DNA of 64,000 nucleotides from Dermatemys mawii (taxonomy: Eukaryota; Chordata; Testudines; Dermatemydidae). The stretch spans positions 19,058,538 through 19,122,537 of the forward strand of contig ML677364.1 of assembly GCA_007922305.1 (NCBI GenBank), written 5' to 3'. The notes beneath the pieces were generated by a model. That model was not told where the DNA came from and did no database searches. It saw only the letters and a program-made list of their open reading frames with translations. This document shows, one piece after another, positions 45,412 through 56,115 of this stretch (within the stretch, counting starts at the first letter, position 1; every line of letters starts with the position of its first letter). Both the position numbers and the translations under genes were made by a program.

Positions 45412-47320
45412 TGAATACGCAAACCCAAATCTAGCAGCATGTAAAAATAAAACCTGGAGGAGTGGCGGGGGTTGGGGGGAGAGGTCTCATGGCAATTTTG
45501 CCTGGATATATTTCAAAGACTGAAAATTGTACCAGATTCCTTAGAACTAAGGATGGGCAATTCACTCAACCAAGTAGAAAATATCTGCCTGATCTCCACG
45601 TCTCTCTCTGTTCTTTACTGCATCTCCCCCACTCATTTTACTACAGAGAACTAAAGCGGCATGTAATGAGCCCTGTCTCACATCTATTACTAGCCCAGGG
45701 AACCCTATTGATCTCATCAATGTTAAATTAACCTTGATAGTGATATCCCATTTTGGACACTACTGAGCTGTAGTGATGCCATTTCCTAAACAAGCCATGG
45801 GTTTTATTTCAAATGAACATGGTAACTGACTAATCTATGCCGAAAGACTATTAAAACCTGCCTCCTGATTCCTGGCTTTAACAGAGCCTGTCTCTCTCCC
45901 CGCAGGCTGTACAACAGCCATTTCTTGTTTGTTTCCAGTGCCATTATGCTCTTCTCTCTGAGCATTATTCTCCTAATTCAGTGGCTCACAGCTATACATC
46001 TTCAGAGCAGCATCACTCAATGGCTTACTTAATCAATGTTACAGTATTGCAGATATTGTTTATGCATTTGGGCTTATCTCACCCTCACAACATATTCTTT
46101 GTGAACCCTTAAAACAGAATACTAAAATGTCTTACTTAACTATATTTCACCACTATTTGCAATCGAATCTTCAGTTCTTAAGAACAAAGTCAGTTATTCT
46201 TTCCTCAGTGAAGCTAAATAGAGAAATATTTTCATCTTCGCTTTTTTGCATAAGTGAAGCCTGGGCTGACTTGTACTAAGGGGACTCTCTCTCTGAAGTT
46301 TTTTGTTTTGAAATCTGGTGAAGCACTCCCTCCGCTAAAGCCATTCCCTAGGTTTATCCAACTGAAAAAATTTTGGTGCTTTGAACTTGGGCACTTTCTC
46401 TTCCTCATCTTTATGATGCTTCGAATGAGTCCTTCTGAAATTCATGTGATGATGATAAGAAAAATAGACTATTACTTTCCTCTAGCAATAAAAGGAACTA
46501 ATAGAATAAGGAAAACAGAGCTAGCTATAAGGCTACCCCGTATAGGTCTCTGCTTTACTGCAGAGATTCTAGTGTCAAACAGATACTTCCACTGAAGTTA
46601 ATGGAACAGTACAATTTACACAAGATAATTATCTGGCTCTCTGCCCACAAGCTTCCCAGGCTCCCTACCTGTCTGGCTTCCTGCTTCAGTTTTAAAGAAA
46701 CAGTGCACATTTTCTCAGAAGCCTTCAGTTCCCTGACTAGTGCTTTCAAGTTAAAGTAGTCTGATGACCACTGAGTAAATGCTGCAGTGTGGAAACTGGA
46801 AAGCTGGTCTACACATCATGAAGTTCTAAACGGACCTGGTCTTGTGGGGAAAAAATGGCTTGAGGCTCGTACGTTCTTAACTAAATAGTCTTTAGGAAAT
46901 CTAAACACATTAGCAAATTTAAATCTAGCACATAGACCATGTCCTCACTGCAGAGTTAATCTGGCCTTTTACCTGGGCTTTACCTTTATCACCCACCTAC
47001 ACACTCCTCTACCCCCAGAGTCCTCTAACCCAGGTTTGGAGGTACTTTATAACTGGGCTGGCTGACACAGCTGGAGATGTAGGTTAAAGTCAAGGTTTTT
47101 TCTTTACCTCAAGCTCTAACCTACCCACTTCACAGCATATATGCAGGCTACTTAATATAGGTGCTGATAGTCCTCCAATGCCTTCCCACAATTCCCTTAG
47201 GGCTGCTTCTACCTAGTCCTTTGTTCTGCATTGGAAGTCATATACCAGTTTGTATATACCCTTGTTCAGCATTTAAACCCCACATTTCACACAGCCTACT
47301 AGGTTCCCATGCTGTACTTG
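45412..47320. other. Unique DNA, no feature recognised
   Basis: No gene or repeat end supported. About 46,930-47,250 may be the left flank or non-coding end of the Harbinger relic that follows, but I could not identify a TIR. Confidence 0.4.
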
Positions 47321-47364
47321 GATAGGGATGCCATTTGGGAAATCTTCCTGCCAGCTCGCCAGAG

Positions 47365-48650
47365 GCTCAAGCCAAGGTCTGGTTGACCTCTGGCATGAGG
47401 CCAATAAGTACCATGATTTGGAGAAGAATAAGAACCTCCCTAAGAAGCTGGCAATCACAAAGGAGGAGATTTTTCATGGACAGCATTACACCACAGGGAA
47501 AAAATCAAAAACCTGAAGAGCAAGTACTACAAGGCAAGTTGCCAGACTTGCCACTGAAATCATTTGCCAAAGACTCCCCCTTGGCAAGCCCTGTGGCGTT
47601 TGGCCAGGTGCTCAGCACTACCCAGAGTACTAGGGAGACCAAATGTCCAATTTTTCACACTAGCCATCTGGTCACCCTACAGAGGACAGACCTCACACTC
47701 AGGCTAGAAAGAATTTTTGAGGGTAGATGTTAATTTGGGGGACAAAGGGACTGGAGGCGCTTGACCAGACTCCAATTGGTTCAGGGAATGGCCAGTATGG
47801 CCCCAGCCCAGAGTCCCAAAACCTGTTTGAGGAGAAGACAGGGAATGGATCAGGGAGGAAGCAGTATTGCAGCAAGTGGGTAAGATGCAAAGATGGCAGC
47901 TGCTATTATGGATGTTATTGCATCATAGGGGAGAAGGTTTTGCCACTTTATGACCAATCTCATTACTATTTGGGCAGTATTACGTGCCATGGGGTGGGTT
48001 CTGCTTCCACTGAGGACAGAAGAACCTGTCATTCAAATATTTCCTATTATCTTGTTGTGGCAGTAACCAGGGATACCACTGCCTTTGAGAAGAGAAGTGC
48101 AAAGAGCTGGAAAAGAAGGCATACTGAGGAGCTGACGTTGCAACTCATGGAGTCTTGGTGTGATACAGAAAAGTTAAAGAGGAGATCACATTGTTGCATT
48201 GTTTGTTTTTTGTGAGGCTTTCTACCTTAGTTGGGCTGAAACACCCATCTAGGCCTCTGACAATGAGGACCCTGAACCAGCAAAGGGAAAGAGAGTCAGG
48301 GAGGAATGGCTGCAGGCTCTGCAGTAGGACTCTGCTAGCAAGTTGGACCAGCTACTAGAAATACAAAGGGAGATGCTCAAGAAAGAGACAGAACAAGACT
48401 GCATCTGAGGGTGGATGCTGGAGAAGATGGTGGTAGCGTACACTGGGCATGTTGTGCAATGAGTGAGCAGGACCACCAGAAGCAGAATACTCTTCATGAG
48501 ACTGACTGCCATGACAGGCAGCAGGAACATACCGGGCCAGACTCCAGCACCTACCCCAATGCAGCCTGCTTCCGTGGACTTCTGTACACACTACCATATC
48601 CTGCAGCCACTGGACAGCTCTAGGTGAGGAATGAGCCAGTTAATGTATTC
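47365..48650 (+). pseudogene. Harbinger Myb/SANT-like DNA-binding protein relic
   Basis: An N-terminal piece GLVDLWHEANKYHDLEKNKN (about 47,378-47,440) fits the first helix region of the Myb/SANT (trihelix) domain. After a frameshift, KIKNLKSKYYKA (47,501-47,536) is the hallmark of its third helix. A central part around 47,727-47,850 (LEALDQTPIGSGNGQYG) fits the linker, and a late stretch at 48,255-48,400 with KRVREEWLQALQ and LDQLLEIQREMLKKETEQD is the charged C-terminal helix. At least one intervening insertion (47,631) and several stops make it non-functional. Confidence 0.68.
47631..47679. mobile_element. 49-bp hAT remnant nested in the Harbinger Myb gene
   Basis: Left end TAGGGAGACCAAATGTCC; reverse complement of right end TAGGGTGACCAGATGGC. 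Flanked by 8-bp duplications 'cagagtac' (47,623-47,630) and 'cagaggac' (47,680-47,687), one mismatch. The termini are those of the 522-bp element at 9,667. Only some 13 bp lie between the two inverted repeats. Confidence 0.75.
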
Positions 48651-48989
48651 CTGGCACGGATGTATGCATGGGCAGAAGTGCTTTGCTCACTCTACACCTA
48701 GGCAGCCAGAGGGGAAGGAGAACAGGTACATTGACTGTGTGCATTTCCATTACATGTGACCTGGCACTGACTGGTGTGATTGTTGGTGTTTTTTGCACTT
48801 TGCACTTTTCTTGAAATGTTCCTTCTTCACATAATAGCAACTGTGCTGCCTGTGGTTTTAATTGACTCTTTGATTGTACAATCCATTTGTGCATGAGTGG
48901 TTGAAGGAAATAATAGAGACAGGAAGTTCAAACCAAAGCTTTTAATAAAGTCACAGATTAACGATAGACAAATGGATGGAGAATATCTA

Positions 48990-50660
48990 TGAATGTTACT
49001 GCAGATGAATTGCATTATTCCATGTTATCTCGCTTCCCCGTGCAAAGTAATGATGTGGGCACACAAGGTTAGCATCATTTAAGTCCCTTGCTCTGCTAGA
49101 TCCAGTCCCAGTTACAAGAGGCATGCTCTCTGGTTGCCTGTAAATCAACACTATCTCTGACCCACTGCTCCTAACCATTCTCTCCCTTATCCTAACTTGT
49201 TGTTGTTGTTGTGCAGTGCTCCCAAAACATGAATGGAATTGGGTACACGTGGCATCCAAACAGTCTTATAGACGGTGCCATCTTCCATTAATTTAGCCAA
49301 CCACACATTCCACCGCTATCCTACAACTGCTCATTCTGTAATTCAACCTTCTTTTGACAGACACTCACATCAGGGTAGGGCTTCATGAGCCACAGCAATA
49401 GAAGATAGACTGGATCTCCCAAAATAACAATGGACACAGACACCCCATAGGTCCACATTAGTGGGAGGGAATAAAGTCACTTCTTATCCAAATTCGAAAA
49501 CCTCTGGCATCATGTACCCTCCTGGGGGTCTGTTGACTGGGTATTAGTTATAGCAATTGCCTGAGATTCCCAATTAACACCCTGAGGTTTAGTAGGTTCT
49601 CATCCCAAGATCATTAGAATTACTATTCAGTTGGGCACCCCAATGTGCACGGTTGCAATACTCATGCTTAGGGAAAAACCTTCTGTATTTGTAATAATTC
49701 TAACAACAGTTAGCAAAGCTACAAACACTCTAATCCAGCAAGGTAGGTAGAGATAGCGCAGAACGAGCATCCGCCTATTCACACCATCCTTTGCAGAACA
49801 ACTTGAAGTGTTGGTCATCGTCTTCCTCATCACCCTCACCAGCAGCTGTCACCCTGGCATCTTCCAGGGCACACAGGGCTGGATACAGCTCTTATAGTGT
49901 GTTAATCTAATGCCACTAGTCCTAATGCGTATTTGGTTTTATCCCCTTTTCCTTATTTGTATTTCCTCATCCTACCTTCCATAGGTCATGAAGCCTTTTA
50001 TCTCGAGTTTATTAGCAAATACGTCAACTAGTTACCATGGCATTCTTGTGGAGAGACATCTGCTGATGTTCCTCCCTTAAAACATCTTGAGATGGTATAA
50101 ACCAGCTTCTTGTAGTTCTCTCAGCAGCCTTCTATCTTGTGATATCTTATGATTTAGGGTTACTCTTGGTCAGCTGATTATGTTAAGGCTTTGGGGGTCC
50201 AATGCCTTGATGAGTTTAACTAAGCCATTGTCTTGAAGGCCTTGAGTCTTGCAGGCTCATTGAATTACAACCTGAACTTCTACCTATAGAGTGCATGCAG
50301 CCCCCATTGGTGTCCTTGATCATTCCTCTGCGGTTCTCCAAGGCCTACATAATACACAAGTAGTATAATTTCTGGTTAAAGCCTTAATGTGCACTTGGGA
50401 GGTGGATTATGGGACAGAGACATTCTGCACATGTGTGCCATAAGTAGCCCCAGCACAGTTAAAAACAAAACCCATTTGCTCAAAGCTAGCTGTAATTTTG
50501 GGTCCAATTGCAAGTTAAACCACCCATTGGTAAACCACACCAATAATTGCCTGGCAACCCTCCATCATCACAGCGCTGACAGTTGACTTGACAACACCAA
50601 AATCAGTAGTCGCAGACCTGGGGCAGCCAGCCCTATGCCCTCTTTGTAGGCGGTATGGCA
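48990..50660 (-). pseudogene. PIF/Harbinger transposase (HARBI1-like nuclease) relic
   Basis: On the minus strand: FGVVKSTVSAVM (about 50,602-50,566) is the N-terminal helix-turn-helix type region. ITASFEQMGFVFNCAGATYG plus THVQNVSVP (about 50,495-50,410) is the first DDE block, where the family has GFPNC.GAIDGTHI; the catalytic D of the 'DGTH' motif is replaced here. NQKLYYLCIM follows (family: NRKGYFS). After an interruption, VHDARGF (about 49,527-49,505), then LGDPVYLLLLWLMKPYPD (49,420-49,367; family GD.AYPL.PWLM.P) and a poorly preserved RLKGRWR region. The C-terminus ends near RARDLNDANLVCPHHYF (about 49,090-49,030). Dead. Confidence 0.78.
49530..50285 (-). mobile_element. Insertion of about 0.75 kb splitting the transposase relic, possibly an LTR
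   Basis: The transposase frame reaches the residues before the 'HDAR' motif near 50,290 and resumes with that motif near 49,527, so the intervening sequence is foreign. On the minus strand it has an AATAAA-containing 'ttgctaataaactcg', a TATA-like 'ggggataaaacc' and no coding frame, which would suit a solo LTR. I could not define termini or TSD. Confidence 0.4.
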
Positions 50661-50889
50661 GAGGGACAAATCCCCAAAGGAAATATAATGTAAAGTCTGT
50701 AAGGGAGCCCAATATAATTTCCTGTCCTCCTACATGGGCTTTTCTGTGTAGAAAAACAATCTGGTCTAGAGTTTATATACACAATATGATAGATTATGTA
50801 TGTATGCATCTTCCCTTTATTTATGCCCTTGAAAAACAAAACAATAAACTGCAAACAACAAATCTACACCCCAAGAAAATGTGATTTGG
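50661..50889. other. Right flank of the Harbinger relic
   Basis: The minus strand may still hold degraded transposase N-terminal sequence to about 50,740; beyond that nothing is recognised. Confidence 0.3.
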
Positions 50890-51785
50890 ACATTGTATCC
50901 AAAAGAATAAATCATTCCTGAAAGACAAAAGTGATATTACTGTTGAATTAGTGCTGAATGTTCTTTTGTTAAATTGCATACAATCAAAGCAAGGTGCCAA
51001 ATTGCCAACTAACTGTCTGGAGGTCGATTTTTAAATTCACGGATGAGCTAATGTGTTTGTGGTGATGATCATAAAGGGAGGAGTTCACCTTGCATTAGCC
51101 TTGACTCATAACAATAAATCTGCAATGTATCCAGAAATAGATGTCCTATTTCCTGTCATTGCTCTGTAAGGCATAATTTAAACATTTACATGTCCTAACG
51201 TAAAGCCTTCTGAAAGATCTCTCTCGAGGGAATGATCACTACAAGGACAGATACTTAAAAAGTATAAGCATCTTCAATGGAAACTGAGTTCCTTCAGTAT
51301 CTTGCAGCTGATCAGAAGTCTTGTAAGACAATGAGAGTGAAAAATGAATGATAAATCACAATTGTAAAAGTCAAAGGAGGATGGGAGAAAACAAGAATAT
51401 ATGGTAGGTTATGGGAACTGGTGGGAGAGAGAAATTAAAAAGGGGGAAATTACACAGAAAAAATAAGTCAGTGTTAATATAAAATTAATCAAATTATTTC
51501 ATTCAACAAAACAAACATTGTTAATATGTTATAGCTGCTATTCAGCAAAACTATGAAGAACGGAGGGGAAAATAAATGTTAAATCAAATTGTTACCTCTT
51601 TAATTAGTAACATAACTTTTTATCAGACTTTAGATTCACAAAACAATATGCATTTGGAAACACTCTTGGTTAGGTGGCATCCATTATGCAAAGATTTGTT
51701 AATTCGCTGAAACAGATTATTAGGTGTTAATTAGAATAGCAGTACCAAGGTGACTTAATAAAATTGATCATAAATTATTTGTAGG
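50890..51785. other. Candidate conserved non-coding element(s)
   Basis: Repeat-free, high-complexity AT-rich DNA. 51,600-51,780 is dense in homeodomain-type cores: 'tttaattagtaacataac', 'gttaattcgctgaaacag', 'ggtgttaattagaatagc', 'aaattgatcataaatta'. An upstream block (50,950-51,220) has similar texture. No coding signature. Suggestive of an enhancer but unproven. Confidence 0.25.
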
Positions 51786-52520
51786 AAGTTGGGGGTGGAG
51801 GAAATAGGTTCACTTTCAGTTAGTTTTTTTCAAAACTGTATAAATATATAGAAATACTTGTTTCATGTCAAGCTTTCTGTTTTCATCTGTATACTGGATA
51901 CTGCAATTTTATATACATCTTAAATGAAATTTGACATGTTCTTCTGCACCACTGAGGCAGAAAGCATTTGAATATTACTATGAGTTTCTAGACATTTTGA
52001 ATTCTGTCATTTTACTTGTTTTAAAAAAAATCAGATGAAGATCAAATTATTGTGTGATTATCATTTTTAATTTAGCTATTTCATATATAACATTTTAGAC
52101 ATTTAATTCCATGATAAACATTAGAAATCTTAAATGTGGATTACTACACTATTCTTGATAGTTGCGAATGTCCTAGTTTTCATGTCACCAGAATTATGAA
52201 CTGTCTGATCAACCACACACCTCATTTGGAACCAGAAGTAGGCAATCAGGAAGCAGCAGAGACAAACAAAACAAAAACAACCAAATACAGTACTGAGTTA
52301 AATGTAAACTATTTTTTTAAAATAAAGGGAAGTTTTAAAAAATATTTTACAAGATAAGGAACCTATTTCTGTGCTTGTTTCATTTAAATTAAGATGGTTA
52401 AAAGTATTTTCCTTCTGCATAATAAAATTTCAAAGTCAATGTTCAGTTGTAAACTTTTGAAAGAATAAACATAATGTTTTGTTCAGAGTTATGAACGTTC
52501 CAGAGTTAGGAGCAAACTGG
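51786..52520. other. Unique AT-rich DNA, no feature recognised
   Basis: No supported feature. Confidence 0.4.
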
Positions 52521-52615
52521 GCATTGTTCAGCAAAGCAATTAATCATGGGCCTACGGTCAATTGAAATCAATAAGAATTAAGCACATGCTTAAGTAGTCT
52601 ACTGATTTAGGGCCC
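52521..52615. repeat. Palindromic MITE, about 95 bp
   Basis: 'gcattgttcagcaaagcaat' at left and 'gtctactgatttagggccc' at right, with 'aagcacatgcttaagtag' inside, match the family of the copy at 39,097. Confidence 0.6.
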
Positions 52616-52927
52616 ATTTGATTAAATAGGTATCCTAAGGAGCTCTTCTTTTGTCATACTGGGGGAGAGAGAAGATAATAGTGGAACCATCTATAACTAA
52701 ATAAAGCATAAGTACACTCTGAGGACAGCAAAATACTGTAGAATGATAGAAAGGGAATGTAAACACTTCCCACATTTTCAAGTAACCTGTAATGGTTTGC
52801 TTTGTTTCATCTCCCTCTGCTAATTGTTCTCTTAAGGCATCCTGAAAAGCTTTTCATTTGCCAAGACCTGCATTCAGACTACTCTTTTTCCCTTGCAAAA
52901 GTAGATGACCTCAACAACACCTTAAAT

Positions 52928-53589
52928 CAGTGGTTTTCAAACTTTTTTGGGGGGGACCCAGTTGAAGAAACTTGATGCCTCAACCCAACTGAGCTGGGGA
53001 TGAGGGGTTTGGGGGTGTGGGAAGGGCTCAGGGCTGGGGCAGGGGGTTGGGATGTAAGAGGGGGTCAGGGCTCTGGGCTGGGGGTGCAGGCTCTGGCATG
53101 GGGCCAGGGATAAGGGGTTTTGGTACAGGAAAGGGTTCTAGGTTTGGAGGGGCTCAGGGCTGAGGTAGGGAATTCGGGTGTGGGGTTGTAGTGCAGACTT
53201 ACCTCCAGCAGCTCCCAGTCAGTGGCACAGCTGGAGTGCACCATGGACCATGCTGTGTCCTGGAAGCGGCCAGCAGCAGGTCTGCCTCCTAGGTGGAGGC
53301 GCGCAACTCTTGCTCACAGGTACATCCCCGTTCCCATTGGCCGTGGTTCCTGTGGAGCCAGTATTTGGGGCAGGGGCAGTGCGTGGAGCCCTATGGTCCC
53401 CCTGCCTAGAAGCTGGACCCACTGCTGGCCGCTTCAGGGGCACAATGCTAGAAAAGGTAGGCACTAGTCTGCCTTAGCTGAGCACCACAGCAGACAGGAC
53501 TCTAGTTGTGCTGATCAGAGCAAGGCAACCCTGTGCCTGACATGCCGTGACCCTGTAGTGGGTCGCAACCCCCAGTTTGAAAAACACTG
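52928..53589. mobile_element. hAT element, 662 bp, perfect 8-bp TSD
   Basis: TSD 'ccttaaat' at 52,920-52,927 and 53,590-53,597. Left end CAGTGGTTTTCAAACTTTTT; reverse complement of right end CAGTGTTTTTCAAACTGGGG. The G-rich left half (repeated 'ggctcagggctgggg') and GC-rich middle are typical of this family in turtles. Frames at 53,178-53,477 on both strands are composition artefacts. Confidence 0.92.
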
Positions 53590-53694
53590 CCTTAAATGGA
53601 GCCAGGGGGCTTCAGTTCTTAATGCTATTTTAGTTTAATCCATTCTTGAAAGGGAAAAAGAGAGCCTTGGACTTGGGTCTTGGCAGGTAAATAC

Positions 53695-54778
53695 TAGGGC
53701 TGTCAATTAATGACAGTTAACTCACGTGATTAACTTTAAAAAATTAATTGCAATTAAAAAAATTAATTGTGATTAATCACACTGTTAAACAATAGAATAT
53801 CAACTGAAATGTATTAAATATTTTTGAATGTTTTTTTTAGGGGTAGGCAACCTATGGCACGCGTGCCGAACGCAGCATGTGAGCTGATTTTCAGTGGCAC
53901 TCACACTGCCTGGGTCCTGGCCACCGGTCTGCGGGGCTCTGCATTTTAATTTAATTTTAAATGAAGCTTCTTAAATGTTTTAAACCTTATTTACTTTATA
54001 TACAACAATAGTTAAGTTATATATTAAAGACATATAGAAAGAGACCTTCTAAAAATGTTAATTATTGGCACACGAATCCTTAAATTAGAAGGAATAAATG
54101 AAGACTCGGCTCACCACTTCTAAAAGGTTGCCAACCCCTGAATCTACATTTTCAAATATATCAATTTCAGTTATAACACAGAATACAAAGTGTACTGTGC
54201 TCACTTTATATTATTTTGATTACAAATACTTGCATTGTAAAATTGATAAACAAAAGAAATAGTATTTTTCATTTCACCTCATACAAGTATTGTAGTGCAA
54301 TCTCTTTATCATGAAAGTGCAACTTACAAATGTAGTTTTTTTGTTCTATAGCTGCACTCAGAAACAAAACAATGTACAACTTAGCACCTACAAGTCCACT
54401 CAGTTCTACTTCTTGTTTAGCCAGTCACTAAGAGAAACGAGTTTGTTTACATTGTTTTATTTTTGAATGCGGGGGCGGGGGGAGGTTTGTACATAATTCT
54501 ACATTTGTACGTTCAACTTTCATGATAAAGAGATTGCACAACAGTACTTGTATTAGGTAATTTGAAAAATACTATTTCTTTTGTTTTTCACAGTGCAAAT
54601 ATTTGTAATAAAAATAAATATAAAGGAAGTTCTGTACACTTTGTATTCTGTGTTGTAACTGAAATCAATATATTTGAAAATGTAGAAAACATCCAAAAAT
54701 ATTTATATGAATGATATTCTATTATTGTTTAACCGCACGATTAATCACAATTAATTTTTTGATCACTTGACAGCCCTA
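53695..54778. mobile_element. Giant foldback (palindromic) element, 1,084 bp, hAT-like 8-bp TSD
   Basis: Ends TAGGGCTGTC and GACAGCCCTA are perfect inverted repeats. Flanks 'gtaaatac' (53,687-53,694) and 'gcaaatac' (54,779-54,786) are an 8-bp duplication with one mismatch. The arms stay complementary over hundreds of bases: e.g. 'tgcaatctctttatcatgaa' (about 54,298) is mirrored by 'tttcatgataaagagattgc' (about 54,519), and 'cagaatacaaagtgtac' (54,180) by 'gtacactttgtattctg' (54,636). The centre near 54,470 is the G-rich 'gcgggggcggggggagg'. No coding capacity. The left arm hosts another element. Confidence 0.9.
53838..54140. mobile_element. hAT MITE, about 303 bp, nested in the left foldback arm
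   Basis: Left end TAGGGGTAGGCAACC; reverse complement of right end CAGGGGTTGGCAACC. Comparison with the intact right arm, which lacks this block between 'tttttggatgtttt' and 'ctacattttcaaat' (arm orientation), independently proves it is an insertion. The TSD is obscured by a T-run. Confidence 0.85.
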
Positions 54779-54786
54779 GCAAATAC

Positions 54787-55044
54787 AGAAGACACTATTT
54801 TTGCTATTGTTTGAAGATGTATGTGTTTCTAATTCTAAATATGTGGGTATTTTGTCAATGTGAATTTCATCTTCTTCTCCTTCCACCAGTAAGGGCTTAA
54901 TCCTGTGCTACTCAGAACAATGGCAGTATTTTCAGTGATTGGGAAGTAGGATCGAGTCTTAAACCCCAAGTGGTTGACCTATATACGGGGAACTCCACAG
55001 GGACTGAGAAGGAAGGGACTTCACCCGACTTATCCACAAGCAGA
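54787..55044. other. Unique DNA, no feature recognised
   Basis: No supported feature. Confidence 0.4.
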
Positions 55045-55145
55045 TAATAGGACTATAATTCATTCGGGGTCTTATCCAACACCCATAGGAGTCAATGAGA
55101 ATTTTTTCATTGATTTCAATGGGTTTTCAGTCAGGCCTTCAGTCT
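55045..55145. repeat. Degenerate palindromic MITE
   Basis: 'acccataggagtcaatgaga' and 'ttcattgatttcaatgggtt' then 'tcagtcaggcct' form an inverted arrangement of the 'attgacttcaatggg' family. Confidence 0.55.
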
Positions 55146-55748
55146 ACAAATTGATATAGTGGCTGTGATCCCTTAATTGGGGACTGTGGACAACTGGATC
55201 TGTAAATTTGTGAGCAGGACCTTTTATCCAAGTTCACCTACAACGCCTCCCTCTGTAACAGTCTAGTTGGGGCTGGTGTATAGCTCTCATTCAATGAAAC
55301 ACAAGGCATACAGAGAGACTCCAGCCCAGTGCTCCATCCAGGTCTTTCAAAACCACCAAGGGGCAGTATGGTGACCCAGTGGCTCAAGGAACACCTTGTG
55401 CAGATGCTACCTACCCATGTGAACATTGCCCTAATCTTTTTTTAAATTGTGAATAGTATGACTTATCTTCTCCCTAAACATGATTTTTCAGTTTGCTTTT
55501 AAAACTACAAGGCCAATGTAATTTTATATGCAACTCTGAATGAAATGGAATGCAAAATAAACCATGTACATCTGACTGGTGTTCCTGGATGGTACAGTCA
55601 TAAAAATAATTAATAATACTCTACACTGTAACTACATTCTCTATGTTTTGGGAGAAAGATGACATGGATAATAAGCAACTGATTGCTATACACTAGCTGA
55701 GAAAGATGATACATGCACATATTTGTGGTGAAGCCCTGATTTTCAGAA
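55146..55748. other. Unique DNA, no feature recognised
   Basis: No supported feature. Confidence 0.4.
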
Positions 55749-56115
55749 GATGTACTTAGGAACATAAATCTGATCCATTATGGCAATTTCTATGATCCAT
55801 AATGCAATTCTTTCTCACAGAATCCGGTGCCTGTTTCTTCAGACCTTGAAGATGCAAGAAATCCTGCCACAGGGAGATGTAGTACAATCTGCTCCCATGA
55901 AGGTCTCATGCTAATATCTAATAATAAGAAATTGGCTTATACCCCAAAACATGAAGTTTTATCTTCCTTTCAATACTTGTTGCTTCTATTGGCTATTATA
56001 AACAAATCCAAACCTTTTTATCTCTTCATGTGAAAGTCTTTCTGTGCCCTTGACCACTTTCATCGCCCCCTCTGAACCATTTTCATTGCCCTCTAATAGC
56101 ACTGAAATAGCAGAA
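55749..56115. mobile_element. CR1-related LINE fragment
   Basis: 'ttaggaacataaatctgatc' and, downstream, 'tgtgcccttgaccactttca' with 'gccccctctgaaccatttt' follow the non-coding 3' end of a CR1 subfamily as read in antisense. The middle is degraded. Orientation therefore probably minus. Confidence 0.6.

Larger units (their letters stand above)
47321..50660. mobile_element. Two-gene PIF/Harbinger transposon relic
   Basis: A Myb/SANT-like DNA-binding gene on + (about 47,365-48,650) and a Harbinger transposase on - (about 50,660-48,990) face each other and converge, the standard layout of animal Harbinger elements. In live elements the Myb protein recruits the transposase to the nucleus and to the DNA ends, and the transposase cuts at 3-bp TA-rich targets. 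Both genes are full of stops and frameshifts. A 49-bp hAT remnant and a segment of about 0.75 kb have inserted. TIRs and outer ends were not found, so boundaries are approximate. Confidence 0.75.

Noticed and set aside
47727..48215. 162-codon frame taken as a host gene
   Set aside because: It is part of the Harbinger Myb-like gene relic and is interrupted on both sides by stops and frameshifts.
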